From Cloacibacterium caeni (lineage in GTDB: Bacteria; Bacteroidota; Bacteroidia; Flavobacteriales; Weeksellaceae): a stretch of 64,000 nt of DNA. The stretch spans positions 930,001 through 994,000 of the forward strand of contig NZ_OU015319.1 in NCBI RefSeq assembly GCF_907163125.1, written 5' to 3'. The position numbers and the translations under genes are program-made. Below the pieces are notes generated by a model, which saw only the letters and a program-made list of their open reading frames with translations, made no database searches and had not been told where the DNA came from. Positions 51,329-61,400 of this stretch are shown here, one piece after another (within the stretch, counting starts at the first letter, position 1; each line of letters starts with the position of its first letter).

Positions 51329-52393
51329 TTACTTACTCAAAGCATACACCGCAAAACTAGCCAACCAATGGTCGCCACCATAATTTCCTTTAAAAACCAA
51401 TGGTAAAGCATTTTCTAAAAATTTAGCGGAAGTTTCCTCGAAATGCTTTTTGTGTCGGTGATTTTTAGGTAAAACTTGAGCAATATTTTTCATACACCAA
51501 CTTCTAGTAAAACTTAAACCAACCAAATGAACGGTTTGATAATCATTAATATCCGAAATTACAGGAATCTGTGAAATATTCTCAATACTTCTCTTTTCGT
51601 AGAATTTATTAAACCATTTTACATATTCATCTTGCGGAAGAATTCTGGTCATCAAATCAGCGATTTCTAAACTTGGCGAGAAGAAATCACTTCCGTCTGG
51701 TTCCAGATATGCAGGCGTTTTTTCGTCTTTTAGATAGAAATATTTTGCTTTTTCGATGAGTTGGTTTTCAAAATCTTTTTCGCCAACCGTTCTTGCCCAA
51801 TCTATGGCAAAACTTAGTGCAAATGCAGTGTTGGGATGAACTCCTGTTCTATTGGGATACGTTTGTTTCGGTAAATATTCTTTCCACAATTTTACGATTT
51901 CATCAGTGAGAGGTTTTAAATTTTGATGCCAAATTTTCGCTTGTGGATTTTCCCAACTCGCCAATTCTGCATCTAATTGAAGCAACCAAGCCCAACCGTA
52001 AGTTCTCTCAAAACCTTTAGCTACTTGATATTTACTGAAATATTCTGCTTCGGCTTTTATTTTATCGGCTTGAAAAGAACCTTCCAAAATTTTTACAATT
52101 TCTTCTTTATTTTTGAGAAAAGGTTTGTCTTTGAGTAGTTTTACGAGCATCCAATGTCCATGAACTGATGAATGCCAGTCAAAACAGCCATAAAAACTAG
52201 GGTGTAATTCTTTGGGAGTCAGTTTTACATCTATTTCATTATTGATAACATGTGCGGTTTTATTGGGGTATTCTTGATTGATGCAATGCACTGGTTTTTC
52301 AGATAATTGAAATGCGATTTCATCAGTAAGCGTGGGAACTTGCGCTGAAAGATTCAAGGAAAACAAAACGACTAAAAGACTTAATTTTTTCAT
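51329..52393 (-). CDS. DUF2891 family exported protein
   Basis: 354 residues from ATG 52393 with signal peptide MKKLSLLVVLFSLNLSA; the 30-codon upstream extension overlaps the terminator of the acyl-CoA dehydrogenase. DUF2891 blocks: HPSFYGCFDWHSSVHGHWMLVK near residue 70, RTYGWAWLLQLDAEL, and a closing GGDHWLASFAVYAL. Members have an all-helical (alpha/alpha) toroid typical of glycoside-active proteins, but no activity is established. Periplasmic by inference. Confidence 0.85.
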   Translation of the reverse strand: MKKLSLLVVLFSLNLSAQVPTLTDEIAFQLSEKPVHCINQEYPNKTAHVINNEIDVKLTPKELHPSFYGCFDWHSSVHGHWMLVKLLKDKPFLKNKEEIVKILEGSFQADKIKAEAEYFSKYQVAKGFERTYGWAWLLQLDAELASWENPQAKIWHQNLKPLTDEIVKLWKEYLPKQTYPNRTGVHPNTAFALSFAIDWARTVGEKDFENQLIEKAKYFYLKDEKTPAYLEPDGSDFFSPSLEIADLMTRILPQDEYVKWFNKFYEKRSIENISQIPVISDINDYQTVHLVGLSFTRSWCMKNIAQVLPKNHRHKKHFEETSAKFLENALPLVFKGNYGGDHWLASFAVYALSK

Positions 52394-52428
52394 TGAATAA
52401 ATGTATAAAAATTTAATAAATAGGAAAA

Positions 52429-52461
52429 CAAAAAGTCGAACAATTGCTTGTCCGACTTTCA
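52429..52461 (-). terminator. Terminator of the short acyl-CoA dehydrogenase gene
   Basis: AAAGTCGGACAA and TTGTTCGACTTT arms (one G-T) around GCAA, followed by a T-rich tract on the minus strand. Confidence 0.8.
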
Positions 52462-52483
52462 TATTTTGAAAAGAATTTGCCAA

Positions 52484-53626
52484 TTATTTTTTAGCAATAC
52501 TTCTAGAAATTACAATTTTCTGAATTTCTGAAGTTCCTTCGTAAATCTGAGTGATTTTAGCATCACGCATCATTCTTTCTACGTGATATTCTTTTACATA
52601 ACCATAACCACCGTGAACTTGTACTGCTTCAATGGTAGTATCCATCGCTACTTGAGAAGCGTATAGTTTTGCCATTGCTCCAGATTCTGAAATATCTAGA
52701 CCTGCATCTTTTTCAGCAGCAGCTTTGTAACAAAGCATTCTTGCCGCCATAATATTCACGTGCATATCTGCTAATTTGAAAGCAATTGCTTGGTGATTGA
52801 TGATTTCTGTACCGAAAGCTTTTCTTTCTTTAGCATATTTTAGCGCCAATTCATAAGCTCCAGAAGCAATACCTAAAGCTTGAGAAGCAATACCAATTCT
52901 ACCACCATTCAAAACAGCCATGGCAAAATTGAAACCAAATCCATCTTCACCAATTCTGTTTTCCTTAGGAACTTTTACATCGGTAAACATTAATGAATGT
53001 GTATCAGAACCTCTGATTCCTAATTTTTCTTCTTTTTTACCAATTACGAAACCTTCCCAACCTTTTTCTACGATGAAAGCATTGATTCCTTTGTGTTTTT
53101 TCTCCACATCAGTTTGTGCAATCACAATATAATATTGAGCGTTTCCACCATTGGTAATCCAGTTTTTAGTACCGTTTAATAGATAGTGGTCTCCCATATC
53201 TATTGCAGTTGTTTTTTGAGAAGTAGCATCAGAACCAGCTTCTGGCTCAGAAAGTGCAAATGCACCGATGACTTCACCTTTTGCTAAAGGAACTAAATAC
53301 TTTTGTTTTTGTTCTTCAGAAGCGAATTTTTCTAGACCAGCACAAACCAAAGAATTGTTTACTGACATCACTACGGCTGCAGAAGCGTCTACTTTAGCAA
53401 TTTCTTCCATTGCCAAAACATAAGAAACACTATCCATTCCTGCTCCACCGTATTTTTGGTCTACCATCATTCCTAGGAATCCTAATTCTCCCATTTTCTT
53501 TACTTGTTCATAAGGAAACTTCTGTTCGTTATCTCTTTCTATTACGCCAGGCAAAAGTTCAGTCTGCGCGAAATCTCTCGCTGCTTGCTGAATCATCAGT
53601 TGTTCTTCTGTTAAATTAAAATCCAT
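52484..53626 (-). CDS. Acyl-CoA dehydrogenase, short/branched-chain type
   Basis: 380 residues from the ATG at 53626. Standard-length acyl-CoA dehydrogenase (FAD; electrons to EtfAB). Blocks: FALSEPEAGSDATSQKT, LNGTKNWITNGGNAQYYIV, and the catalytic region MRDAKITQIYEGTSEIQK, where the Glu of YEGTSE is the base, as in butyryl/short-chain enzymes. Divergent from fadD; a near -7 box TATATTTA lies at 53651-53658. It would act on chains too short for FadE (inference). Confidence 0.93.
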   Translation of the reverse strand: MDFNLTEEQLMIQQAARDFAQTELLPGVIERDNEQKFPYEQVKKMGELGFLGMMVDQKYGGAGMDSVSYVLAMEEIAKVDASAAVVMSVNNSLVCAGLEKFASEEQKQKYLVPLAKGEVIGAFALSEPEAGSDATSQKTTAIDMGDHYLLNGTKNWITNGGNAQYYIVIAQTDVEKKHKGINAFIVEKGWEGFVIGKKEEKLGIRGSDTHSLMFTDVKVPKENRIGEDGFGFNFAMAVLNGGRIGIASQALGIASGAYELALKYAKERKAFGTEIINHQAIAFKLADMHVNIMAARMLCYKAAAEKDAGLDISESGAMAKLYASQVAMDTTIEAVQVHGGYGYVKEYHVERMMRDAKITQIYEGTSEIQKIVISRSIAKK

Positions 53627-53650
53627 TTTTTGTATTAAAATTAATTGCCG

Positions 53651-53658
53651 TAAATATA
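53651..53658 (-). promoter_or_regulatory. Probable -7 element of the short acyl-CoA dehydrogenase gene
   Basis: TATATTTA on the minus strand, one mismatch, 24 bases before the ATG. No MarR palindrome lies here. Confidence 0.4.
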
Positions 53659-53718
53659 CATTTTTTAAGAATTTCAATGAAAATTGATATTAACTATTTG
53701 TTAATTAAGAAAAAGTAT

Positions 53719-53726
53719 TATTTTTA
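53719..53726 (+). promoter_or_regulatory. Probable -7 element of fadD
   Basis: TATTTTTA, one mismatch to TAnnTTTG, 22 bases before the ATG at 53749. Confidence 0.4.
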
Positions 53727-53748
53727 CAAAAATCAAAAACCGTAAAGT

Positions 53749-55518
53749 ATGTCAGTTACAAGATTGTTTGACTTTGCTCATCATGCGCTATACAAGTTCC
53801 CAAAAGAGGATGCTTTGGTGACCAAATATAATGGAGTTTGGACAAAAACTTCTACAAAAGAATACGTAAGTCAAGGAAACAAAATTTCCAGAGGACTGTT
53901 AAAATTAGGGATTAAACCGGGAGATAAAATCGGGCTAATTTCTACCAATAACCGCACAGAATGGCACATTATGGATTTGGGAATTTTGCAAATTGGTGCA
54001 ATAGATGTTCCGGTATATCCTACCATTTCTGTAGAAGATTATATCTATATCTTTAATAATGCGGAAATAAAATATGTTTTTGTTTCAGATAAAGATTTGT
54101 ACGAAAAATTACTTCAAGTAAAACCTCAGGTAGAAAGTTTGAAAGGAATTTTTACCTTTGATGAAATTCCTGGAGCTGCAAACTGGAAGGAAGTACTCGA
54201 TTTGGGAGAAAATGAAGACAATCAACAAGAAGTAGAAGACATTGCTAAAACGATTCAACCAGATGATTTAGCGACTTTAATTTATACTTCTGGAACTACT
54301 GGTAGACCAAAAGGCGTAATGCTAACTCATAAAAATATTGTAGCAAACGTTACAGCTTGTGCACCTATAATTACAGATGTAACCAAAGGATTAGATGAGC
54401 TGAAAAGTTTAAGCTTTCTCCCTATTTGTCATATTTTTGAAAGAATGTTGTACTATCTTTATGTAAGCAATGGTTTCTCTATCTATTTTGCAGAAAGTAT
54501 AGATAAAGTAGGTGAAAACGTAAAAGAGGTAAAGCCTCAGATTATGACTGTTGTGCCACGTTTGATAGAAAAAGTGTACGACAAAATTGTAGACAAAGGA
54601 GCTGCAGCTGGTGGTTTAAAAACCAAAATTTTCTATTGGGCATTGTCATTGCTTGAAAATTATGACATGAAGAAACCTAAATCTCTAAAACACAGAATTG
54701 CAGATAAATTAGTGTTCTCTAAATGGAGAGAAGGTTTAGGCGGCAATATTATCACTTTAGTAAGTGGTTCTGCTGCTCTGTCTACCAAACTGAATAGAAG
54801 TTTCCAAGGTGCGGGAATTCCTATTTTAGAAGGATATGGGCTTACCGAAACTTCACCAGTAATTGCGGTAAACTCTTTCGAAAGAGTGAAAATAGGAACC
54901 GTAGGTCATGTTTTAGATAATTTAGATGTAAAAATCCAAGCAGATGGAGAAATCACCGTAAAAGGACCTTCTGTTTTCCAAGGATATTATAAAGACGAGG
55001 AAAAAACCAAAGAAGCATTTACAGAAGATGGTTACTTTATGACGGGAGACATCGGTCATATAGATGCAGAAGGTTTCTTACACATTACAGACCGTAAAAA
55101 AGAAATGTTCAAAACTTCTGGAGGTAAATATGTTGCGCCTCAGGTTTTAGAAAATTTAGCGAAAGGTTCTAAATTTATCGAACAAATTATGGTAGTAGGT
55201 GACGGCGAAAAAATGCCGTGCGCATTAGTACAGCCAGACTATGCATTTGCAAAACTTTGGGCAGAGAGAAAACATCTTAAAATAGGTAAAACTCCAGAAG
55301 AAATGGCGAATTCTCCTGAGCTAAAAGCAAGAATTATGAAAGATATTAATTTGCTGAATGCTACTTTAGGAAAATGGGAGCAAATCAAGAAAATAGAGCT
55401 TACTCCTACGCTCTGGACGATTGAAGATGGATTGCTTACTCCAACAATGAAATTAAAACGTAAAGCAGTAAAAGAAAAATTCTTCAATCTTTACGAAAAA
55501 TTATACGACAGAGCATAA
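53749..55518 (+). CDS. fadD: Long-chain fatty acid-CoA ligase
   Basis: 589 residues. Activates fatty acids to acyl-CoA via acyl-AMP. The AMP-binding motif is LIYTSGTTGRPKGVMLTH; the downstream motifs EGYGLTETSPVIAVN and GYFMTGDIGHIDAEG (with DRKKEMFKTSGGKYVAP) are complete. Length and the RLIEKVYDKIVDKGAAAGGLK segment place it in the FadD15/FACS subgroup common in Bacteroidota. Divergent from an acyl-CoA dehydrogenase; ends at a strong terminator. Confidence 0.93.
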   Translation: MSVTRLFDFAHHALYKFPKEDALVTKYNGVWTKTSTKEYVSQGNKISRGLLKLGIKPGDKIGLISTNNRTEWHIMDLGILQIGAIDVPVYPTISVEDYIYIFNNAEIKYVFVSDKDLYEKLLQVKPQVESLKGIFTFDEIPGAANWKEVLDLGENEDNQQEVEDIAKTIQPDDLATLIYTSGTTGRPKGVMLTHKNIVANVTACAPIITDVTKGLDELKSLSFLPICHIFERMLYYLYVSNGFSIYFAESIDKVGENVKEVKPQIMTVVPRLIEKVYDKIVDKGAAAGGLKTKIFYWALSLLENYDMKKPKSLKHRIADKLVFSKWREGLGGNIITLVSGSAALSTKLNRSFQGAGIPILEGYGLTETSPVIAVNSFERVKIGTVGHVLDNLDVKIQADGEITVKGPSVFQGYYKDEEKTKEAFTEDGYFMTGDIGHIDAEGFLHITDRKKEMFKTSGGKYVAPQVLENLAKGSKFIEQIMVVGDGEKMPCALVQPDYAFAKLWAERKHLKIGKTPEEMANSPELKARIMKDINLLNATLGKWEQIKKIELTPTLWTIEDGLLTPTMKLKRKAVKEKFFNLYEKLYDRA

Positions 55519-55526
55519 ATCAAAAT

Positions 55527-55557
55527 AGACCTCCCATTTTAGGAGGTCTTTTTTTAG
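55527..55557 (+). terminator. Terminator of fadD
   Basis: AGACCTCC and GGAGGTCT arms with a short loop and a following T run; the last bases overlap the stop of the convergent DUF2147 gene. Confidence 0.87.
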
Positions 55558-55997
55558 GCTACTTTTTTAAAAGATATAGATTTTCCGATCCATTCTACCT
55601 TCCAGAAACCGCGAACTTTTAAGATTCCATTTTGAAGCAACTTGGCACAAGAACTCCAATATCTTCCACTAGAAGCGTCATAAATTTTCCCATTAACCCA
55701 TTCTTTTTTCTGAGCATCATAGCGCAATCCATCTAAAATTTCCATGCCTAGAATTTTTCTATTTCTCAATGCAGGGTTGGGATTATTCGTATCTAAAGAT
55801 AAATGCATAGGCGTTTTGCTTTCGCTTAAAAGATGATTAAACCAAAGAACTTTGGCTTTAAATTGATTATTGACTTTATATACTTCTACTTTTACACTAT
55901 TATCTGTGCTCATCCAAGTTCCCAAAAGATCATCAGGATTGGTAGCACTCAAATTTCCGAAAATAAGAAATAAAAAAATAAATAATATTCTGCTCAT
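55554..55997 (-). CDS. DUF2147 exported protein
   Basis: 147 residues with a signal peptide (MSRILFIFLFLIFGNLSA). The DUF2147 domain fills the rest: DLLGTWMSTDNSVKVEVYK, then the NPNPALRNRKILGMEIL block, GKIYDASSGRYWSSCAKL and KVRGFWKVEWIGKS. These are small lipocalin-like beta-barrel proteins of the envelope with unknown ligand. Its stop lies within the fadD terminator. Confidence 0.87.
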   Translation of the reverse strand: MSRILFIFLFLIFGNLSATNPDDLLGTWMSTDNSVKVEVYKVNNQFKAKVLWFNHLLSESKTPMHLSLDTNNPNPALRNRKILGMEILDGLRYDAQKKEWVNGKIYDASSGRYWSSCAKLLQNGILKVRGFWKVEWIGKSISFKKVA

Positions 55998-56113
55998 GAC
56001 TTTATATTTTTAAGGTGATGGTGTTGTTTTTAATTTTTTGTAAAGATGTAAAAGTCAAGGGTAAAAATATTTACAGAATTTTGAAGAGGATTTTCAAAAT
56101 TTTTAGACAAAAG

Positions 56114-56143
56114 AAAAACCTCAATTTCTTGAGGTTTGCATTA
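56114..56143 (-). terminator. Terminator of the holin-like gene
   Basis: AAACCTCAA and TTGAGGTTT around GAAA, T-rich tail on the minus strand. Confidence 0.78.
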
Positions 56144-56162
56144 TATTTAAAATGAAATGAAT

Positions 56163-56507
56163 TTATTCTTTGCTGATAAAGATGCTTTCTAAAACAGAAG
56201 TGATGATAGATAAAGCCACACTGAAAATAAGTGCCCACCAAAAACCATCTATCTGAATGCCGTCTGTAAAATGGTCTGCCAAAAGTATTATGATGGCATT
56301 AATGACCAAAGCAAATAATCCTAAAGTTAAAAGCGTAATCGGAAAAGAAAATAAATGCAAAATAGGTTTTACAAATAAATTCAAAAGACCTAATACAATA
56401 GCAAAAATAATCGCTGCAGAGAAAGTAGTAACGTGTACTCCACTGAGAACATTGGGCAATAAATAAGCCACAACTGCGGTAATGATAAGTTTAATAATAG
56501 TGTTCAT
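56163..56507 (-). CDS. Four-helix membrane protein (phage holin family 4/YvlD type)
   Basis: 114 residues with four close membrane segments (IIKLIITAVVAYLLPNVL; TTFSAAIIFAIVLGLLNLFV; FPITLLTLGLFALVINAIIILL; GFWWALIFSVALSIITSVL). This is the YvlD/mycobacterial 4-TM family that databases call phage holin; there are no phage genes near, so it is a chromosomal envelope protein of unknown role. Near -7 box TACTTTTA at 56521. Confidence 0.85.
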   Translation of the reverse strand: MNTIIKLIITAVVAYLLPNVLSGVHVTTFSAAIIFAIVLGLLNLFVKPILHLFSFPITLLTLGLFALVINAIIILLADHFTDGIQIDGFWWALIFSVALSIITSVLESIFISKE

Positions 56508-56535
56508 AATTTGGTATTTATAAAAGTAAATTTAG

Positions 56536-56928
56536 TTATTTTTTTGAAATTTTACGATTTATTTTTACTTCTTTTATTTCAGAAATGAGCCATTCTTCTA
56601 ACTGAATAATGAAGTGATTTCTCACCAAAACCATTTTGCAGATATAAATCATCGCTCCAAAAACAAAAGCGAGAATCAATGAGAGCCATCCCAAACTCGT
56701 AGAAATGTTCCAGCGCTGTTCATCAGTAAGCACAAGATGTAATTTTTGGGCCACTGTATCTAAAAATATTTTATAATGAAGCATGCTTTCGAGCAAAAGT
56801 CCAATGCCCAAGAGTAAAAAGACCAGTGCAAACAGCCAAGATATTCCCCAAACAATGAAGATAAAATAAGTGTTTCCAGAAACAGAAGGTTGCTGGTCTA
56901 AAATGCTTTGTAGTTGTTTGATTTTCAT
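56536..56928 (-). CDS. Hypothetical two-helix membrane protein
   Basis: 130 residues; membrane segments ISWLFALVFLLLGIGLLLES and WLSLILAFVFGAMIYICKMV, a soluble loop between them (KIFLDTVAQKLHLVLTDEQRWN), and a basic C-terminus (KEVKINRKISKK). No family recognised. It lies in a minus-strand run between a lipoprotein gene (12-base gap) and the holin-like gene (28 bases). Confidence 0.65.
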   Translation of the reverse strand: MKIKQLQSILDQQPSVSGNTYFIFIVWGISWLFALVFLLLGIGLLLESMLHYKIFLDTVAQKLHLVLTDEQRWNISTSLGWLSLILAFVFGAMIYICKMVLVRNHFIIQLEEWLISEIKEVKINRKISKK

Positions 56929-56940
56929 ATATTTTGAAAA

Positions 56941-57405
56941 TTATCGGTAATTAAATAAGATAGGTGTATTTTTTGGAACGTCAAACTCATAGAGTTCTTG
57001 AGTTTTTGCATTGTAAAATAGCCATTGAAATGTTTTCATATTGGTATTTCCCATTGTAAAAAGGCCAATTTGGGTATAAAGTACGCCTTCCCAATCGGTT
57101 TCTTCTACAGAATAGCCCAGCTTCGCTTCAGGATTTTTAAGTTGAAATTGTACGCCAGTTTGGTTATTTTTATCCAGATAATATTCAACCAATTTAGCAA
57201 TTCTTTTTTGGTAAGGATCACTATAAACAGTGCGATCACGCTTCATTTTAAAGAGTTGTTTATCAAAAACGGTATAACTCAAAACCTGACCATTTTTTTG
57301 GAGAATAGTATCTGTTTTAATTCGTTCTGATACTTTTTCAGAGGATTTATTTTGGCAAGAAACCAAAAATGAAATGAGTACTACAAAAGATAAAAAAGCT
57401 TTCAT
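56941..57405 (-). CDS. Hypothetical lipoprotein
   Basis: 154 residues. Lipoprotein signal MKAFLSFVVLISFLVSC; the remaining part is a charged alpha/beta domain (SERIKTDTILQKNGQVLSYTVF; FTMGNTNMKTFQWLFYNAKTQ). No family recognised. First of three small envelope genes on the minus strand; a near -7 box TACCTTTA is at 57416-57423. Confidence 0.68.
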   Translation of the reverse strand: MKAFLSFVVLISFLVSCQNKSSEKVSERIKTDTILQKNGQVLSYTVFDKQLFKMKRDRTVYSDPYQKRIAKLVEYYLDKNNQTGVQFQLKNPEAKLGYSVEETDWEGVLYTQIGLFTMGNTNMKTFQWLFYNAKTQELYEFDVPKNTPILFNYR

Positions 57406-57773
57406 TTTTTTCTATTAAAGGTAAGGAAAATTTAGATTTATGTTTTTAGTTTTGATTAATTTTATTTCAATTTAGATTTTAGCGCACAATCTTTCTTTGC
57501 AAAAGAAAACCCATCTTACAATAACCTTGCAACACAAGTATTCGTAAGAGGGCGATGGAGTTTTTAAAAGTTATTTAAACGAGTAATAAATTAGTAGTAT
57601 CAAATCTTTTTTATATAAGAAAAATCTAAGATATCTCGGATTTGCAATCTTTGACATTTCATTTTATTAAAACGAAAAAAAGCAAATTTTCAAATCATCA
57701 CTTCATAACTATATAACCTATTTCATATTTTGCAGATTTGAAAAAACAATATTTGTTTTATTTTCAATGCTAT
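57406..57773. other. Intergenic region, no gene seen
   Basis: 368 AT-rich bases between the envelope genes and the accessory region. Apart from the promoter-like TACCTTTA at 57416-57423 I see only short imperfect inverted repeats (for example AAATCTAAGATATCTCGGATTT at 57625-57646, printed here as a 22-base span with ends AAATC/GATTT). No tRNA fold, repeat array or open frame of note. Confidence 0.6.
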
Positions 57774-58448
57774 TTACGAGGTTATAAAACTCCATACTTG
57801 ACCAACGGACACATTAGAGTGATTATCTTTTGCTATAATTTTCCAATAATATTTTGTGTTGGCTACTAATTCTTTAAACTTATAATTAGTTGATGTAAGA
57901 TTTGATTCTGTTAACCTTAAATTGTTAATATCTGTACCTAAATAGAGATCATAAGTAAGAGGATCATTGTCTAAATCTTCACACTTCCAACTCACAGAAT
58001 TATCAACTATAGTACTTCCAAGTGTAGGACTTATAAGTTCTGGAGCAAATGGGGTATGATTTGTTATGGCTAAAGATTCTGTTTGAAACTGAAAAGTACT
58101 GCTCATCATAGAATTTTGAGGGCCTATAGTTTCCACTTTCCATTTATACAATATTCCTTTTTCAAGATTATTAAATGAATAGTTTGTATTTGACGTAGAT
58201 TCTGTATAAACAGTAGTTTCTTTACCGTTCTCTACTTTATTTACGGTTAAGTTGTAACTGGTTGCATTTGTTACGCTTTTCCAAGAGAATGTAATAGGCA
58301 TTTCCATACAGATTTGTTTATCAGATGGTAGCAGTAAAGTGGTAGCTGTTACTAATTTTTTGGGAGTATTTTCTTCTCTATTATCGCTACAAGCTACTAA
58401 GAAAAAAAGACAAAAAAATATAATAATTATAGAAGTATTGTTTTTCAT
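57774..58448 (-). CDS. Lipoprotein with two fibronectin type III-like domains
   Basis: 224 residues. Lipoprotein signal MKNNTSIIIIFFCLFFLVAC followed by an acidic stretch (SDNREEN) that suits surface display. Two FN3-like domains: ITFSWKSVTNATSYNLTV to YKWKVETIGPQN, and PELISPTLGSTIVDNSVSWK to YYWKIIAKDNHSNVSVG. Its ATG overlaps the Kelch gene stop by 4 bases (58445-58448), so the two are made together and probably function together at the cell surface. Ligand unknown. Confidence 0.8.
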   Translation of the reverse strand: MKNNTSIIIIFFCLFFLVACSDNREENTPKKLVTATTLLLPSDKQICMEMPITFSWKSVTNATSYNLTVNKVENGKETTVYTESTSNTNYSFNNLEKGILYKWKVETIGPQNSMMSSTFQFQTESLAITNHTPFAPELISPTLGSTIVDNSVSWKCEDLDNDPLTYDLYLGTDINNLRLTESNLTSTNYKFKELVANTKYYWKIIAKDNHSNVSVGQVWSFITS

Positions 58449-61400
58449 TGCTTAATAATTTTTTTAGTCATTTTTCTATTTTCGGATTCCAACACTAGAA
58501 GGTATGTCCCTGAAGGTTGTTTTTTGATAGAAATAGTTTTGGAGTGATTTTCTTTGATATCATCTTCCATAATCAGTTGACCATTTTGTGAGTATAGAGC
58601 TAGGTGTACCTTTTCATTTAAATGGTTAACAATATTTATCAAATCACTCGTAGGATTTGGAAATATTACGATATCATTTTGGGTAGTAATTAATTCTTTA
58701 ATAATTTTCCCTTCACATGATTTGGACGATTCTAATACAATATTATCTGCAAAATTATCTAGAATTAAATCATAGCTTCCTTTACTGTAAACCGTAATAT
58801 TTTTTTTTCCATAAGTAATGGTAAAAGGTGCTGTACCTGACTGTATCTGAACTTTAGCAAGCCTTCCAGATAGTTCAATTTTTCCCTTTAAATTTTCAGG
58901 TTTTCCGATATTTACTACATAACAATACTGCGTATCATTTGATAATTTAATGCATAGATTATATGTGCCGCCATTCAGGTTATTGAGCGTGACAGATGAA
59001 TTAAAAGACACCCAATTACTTCCATTTAATGAATAGCTGTAAGTATAATTTTCTTTAGAAGTAATTAATATTGCTCCATTATTTTTGGTATCACAAGTTT
59101 CATCTTGTGCAGTAACAGTAAATAAATTAGGTGCGTAATTATTAAAATTTATTCGCCAAACATCATTATATAAATCACCTCCGAAGAAATATAAGTTTCC
59201 TAACTGATCATTCCAAGTTGCAGAATTATACCTATGAGGAGGAAGATTTGTGGGCGAAGAAACATTTATTTGACCATAATTTTTTGGTAATGAAGATTTA
59301 GGACCATACATCCAAGTCCAATTATTTGTATTAATATTATATCTCCATAAATCTAGTTTAGAATAGCTGTCCTTTCCTCCCAAAAACCATAAGTCACCAT
59401 TTTTTCCAGTCCATGTAAATGCATTGGCTCTGTTTCCCGGAAAATTAGTGTCGTTTTCTACTCCAATATTTCCATAATTAAGAGCCGTAAAAGGTATTGA
59501 ACTCCTTACTTTCGTCCATGTATTATTATTGGTTTGATATTTCCACATAATACCAAAAAAATAATACCAAAAATTTTTATTTTCATCTTGCCATCCTATG
59601 CCGCTTTCTTCCTTGGCAATAGGATAATCTTTACTGTTGGTGCTGTTGATTATTTTATCTCCACTTAACCAAACCCATTGATTAAGTGTTATATCATATT
59701 TCCATACATCATTTAGATAACCTCTTTGAGAAGACTTCTCATCAAAGCCATAGCCGCCATAGAGATAAAAATTTCCTTCTTGGTCTACCCAACTCTTGCC
59801 ATCTCTTCTCGCTCCAGGAATATTAGTAATAGAAGAAACGCCTAACGTTCCATAATTAGCAAATGGTTCATCATTTTTTTGTTTGCCCCCTTTCCATACC
59901 CAATTATTAGTTTTTCTGTTATACATCCATAAGTCCTGATGCAATTGATTATCAAAGCTGCCATAATTACCGCCAAAAAGCCATAGATTTCCATTTTTAT
60001 CTATCCATGAAAACGCTTCATTACGAGATCCTGGAGAATTTCTCTTGTCTTCAACATTTAACACCCCATAATCTAAAGAATTATAATTAGAAAAATTGTA
60101 GAAAGAAAAATAGTTTCCTTTAATCCATTGCCATTTTTTTTGAGAAATATCAAACTTCCATAAATCATCTGATCGATACACATATAGGGAAAATCCTTTA
60201 TGGAATGAACCTAGAACCCCATAAAGCCAAAGATTTCCATCTTCATCAGTCCATTTAGCGCCAAAATCTAAGGTTCCGCCTGGTGTATTTTCACTTTCTA
60301 ATAGTCCTGCAAGCTTTTGATAGGTATTTTTATTAACAGAATTAATGTTACTATCTACACCTTTAATCCAAACCCAATTGTTGGTTTGGATATTGTACTT
60401 CCATATAGCATCAATGTTTTTACTACCTTTAAACTGATACAAGTTCCCGTCATTTCCAATCCAACAAGCTGATCCATTAATAGTTCCTGGAAAGTTTTTT
60501 GGATCTTCTACATTTATTGTTCCATAAATTGGTTTTTTATCATCATCGGTAATAATTTTTTTTTGTTTCATTACAGCCCATGAATTTGTAGATATTCTGT
60601 ATCTCCACATGTATTGATTTACAAATATCCAAAAATCACCGCTATTATCTACCCAATGATTAGGTTTTGGATTGTCCAAACTCCAGTCTAATGTATTGGG
60701 TAAATTATTTGGATCTTCTACTCCAATGTCACTTACAATACTTTCTTTACTAGTTAGACTACCTTTTAACCAAGTCCATTGTCCAGTATTCATATTAAGC
60801 TTCCAAAGATCATTTAATAAATAATATTGAGATTTACCATTAAAAAAACCTCCATAAATATATATGTTACCTTGAGAATCTTTAAATGAACATGAACCAT
60901 ACCTTGCACCTGGTGAGTTTAATGAATGCTCCTGACCTAATGTATTATAATTACCAGTAGCATTAGGTTGATCACTTCCTCCAATCCAACTCCACATCTT
61001 CGTAGAAATATTATATTTCCATAATGTATCATATTCTACAGTATTAGATCTATTACTAAGGCCTGTTCTTCCTCCAAAAAGATATAGGTTCCCTTGTTCA
61101 TCGGTCCAAGTTGTTGTATTAATTAAAGCAGGAGGTATATTTGCAATGTCTTCTACGCCTTTCGTTCCAAAATGCCCAGCTCCATCATTAGTAGGTTCAG
61201 ATATTTTAATCCAATTATTGGTTGCAATATTAAATTTCCAGAAATCATTGCTCGCTGTTAAAGAGCTAGTAATCCCTCCAAATTTATATAAATTATTATT
61301 TGAAGTCCAAAATGAAGATAGTGAAACTCCAGAAGGCATATTGCGATAACTCTCTACGTTGATTCCTTTATCAAAACCGTCAGAATCATTATAAGGTCTG

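Noticed and set aside
56163-56507. Prophage remnant suggested by the holin-like family name
   Set aside because: No other phage gene nearby; YvlD-type proteins are chromosomal and common.
57406-57773. Hidden RNA gene in the 368-base gap
   Set aside because: AT-rich throughout with no stable fold, promoter-terminator pair or tRNA features that I can see.
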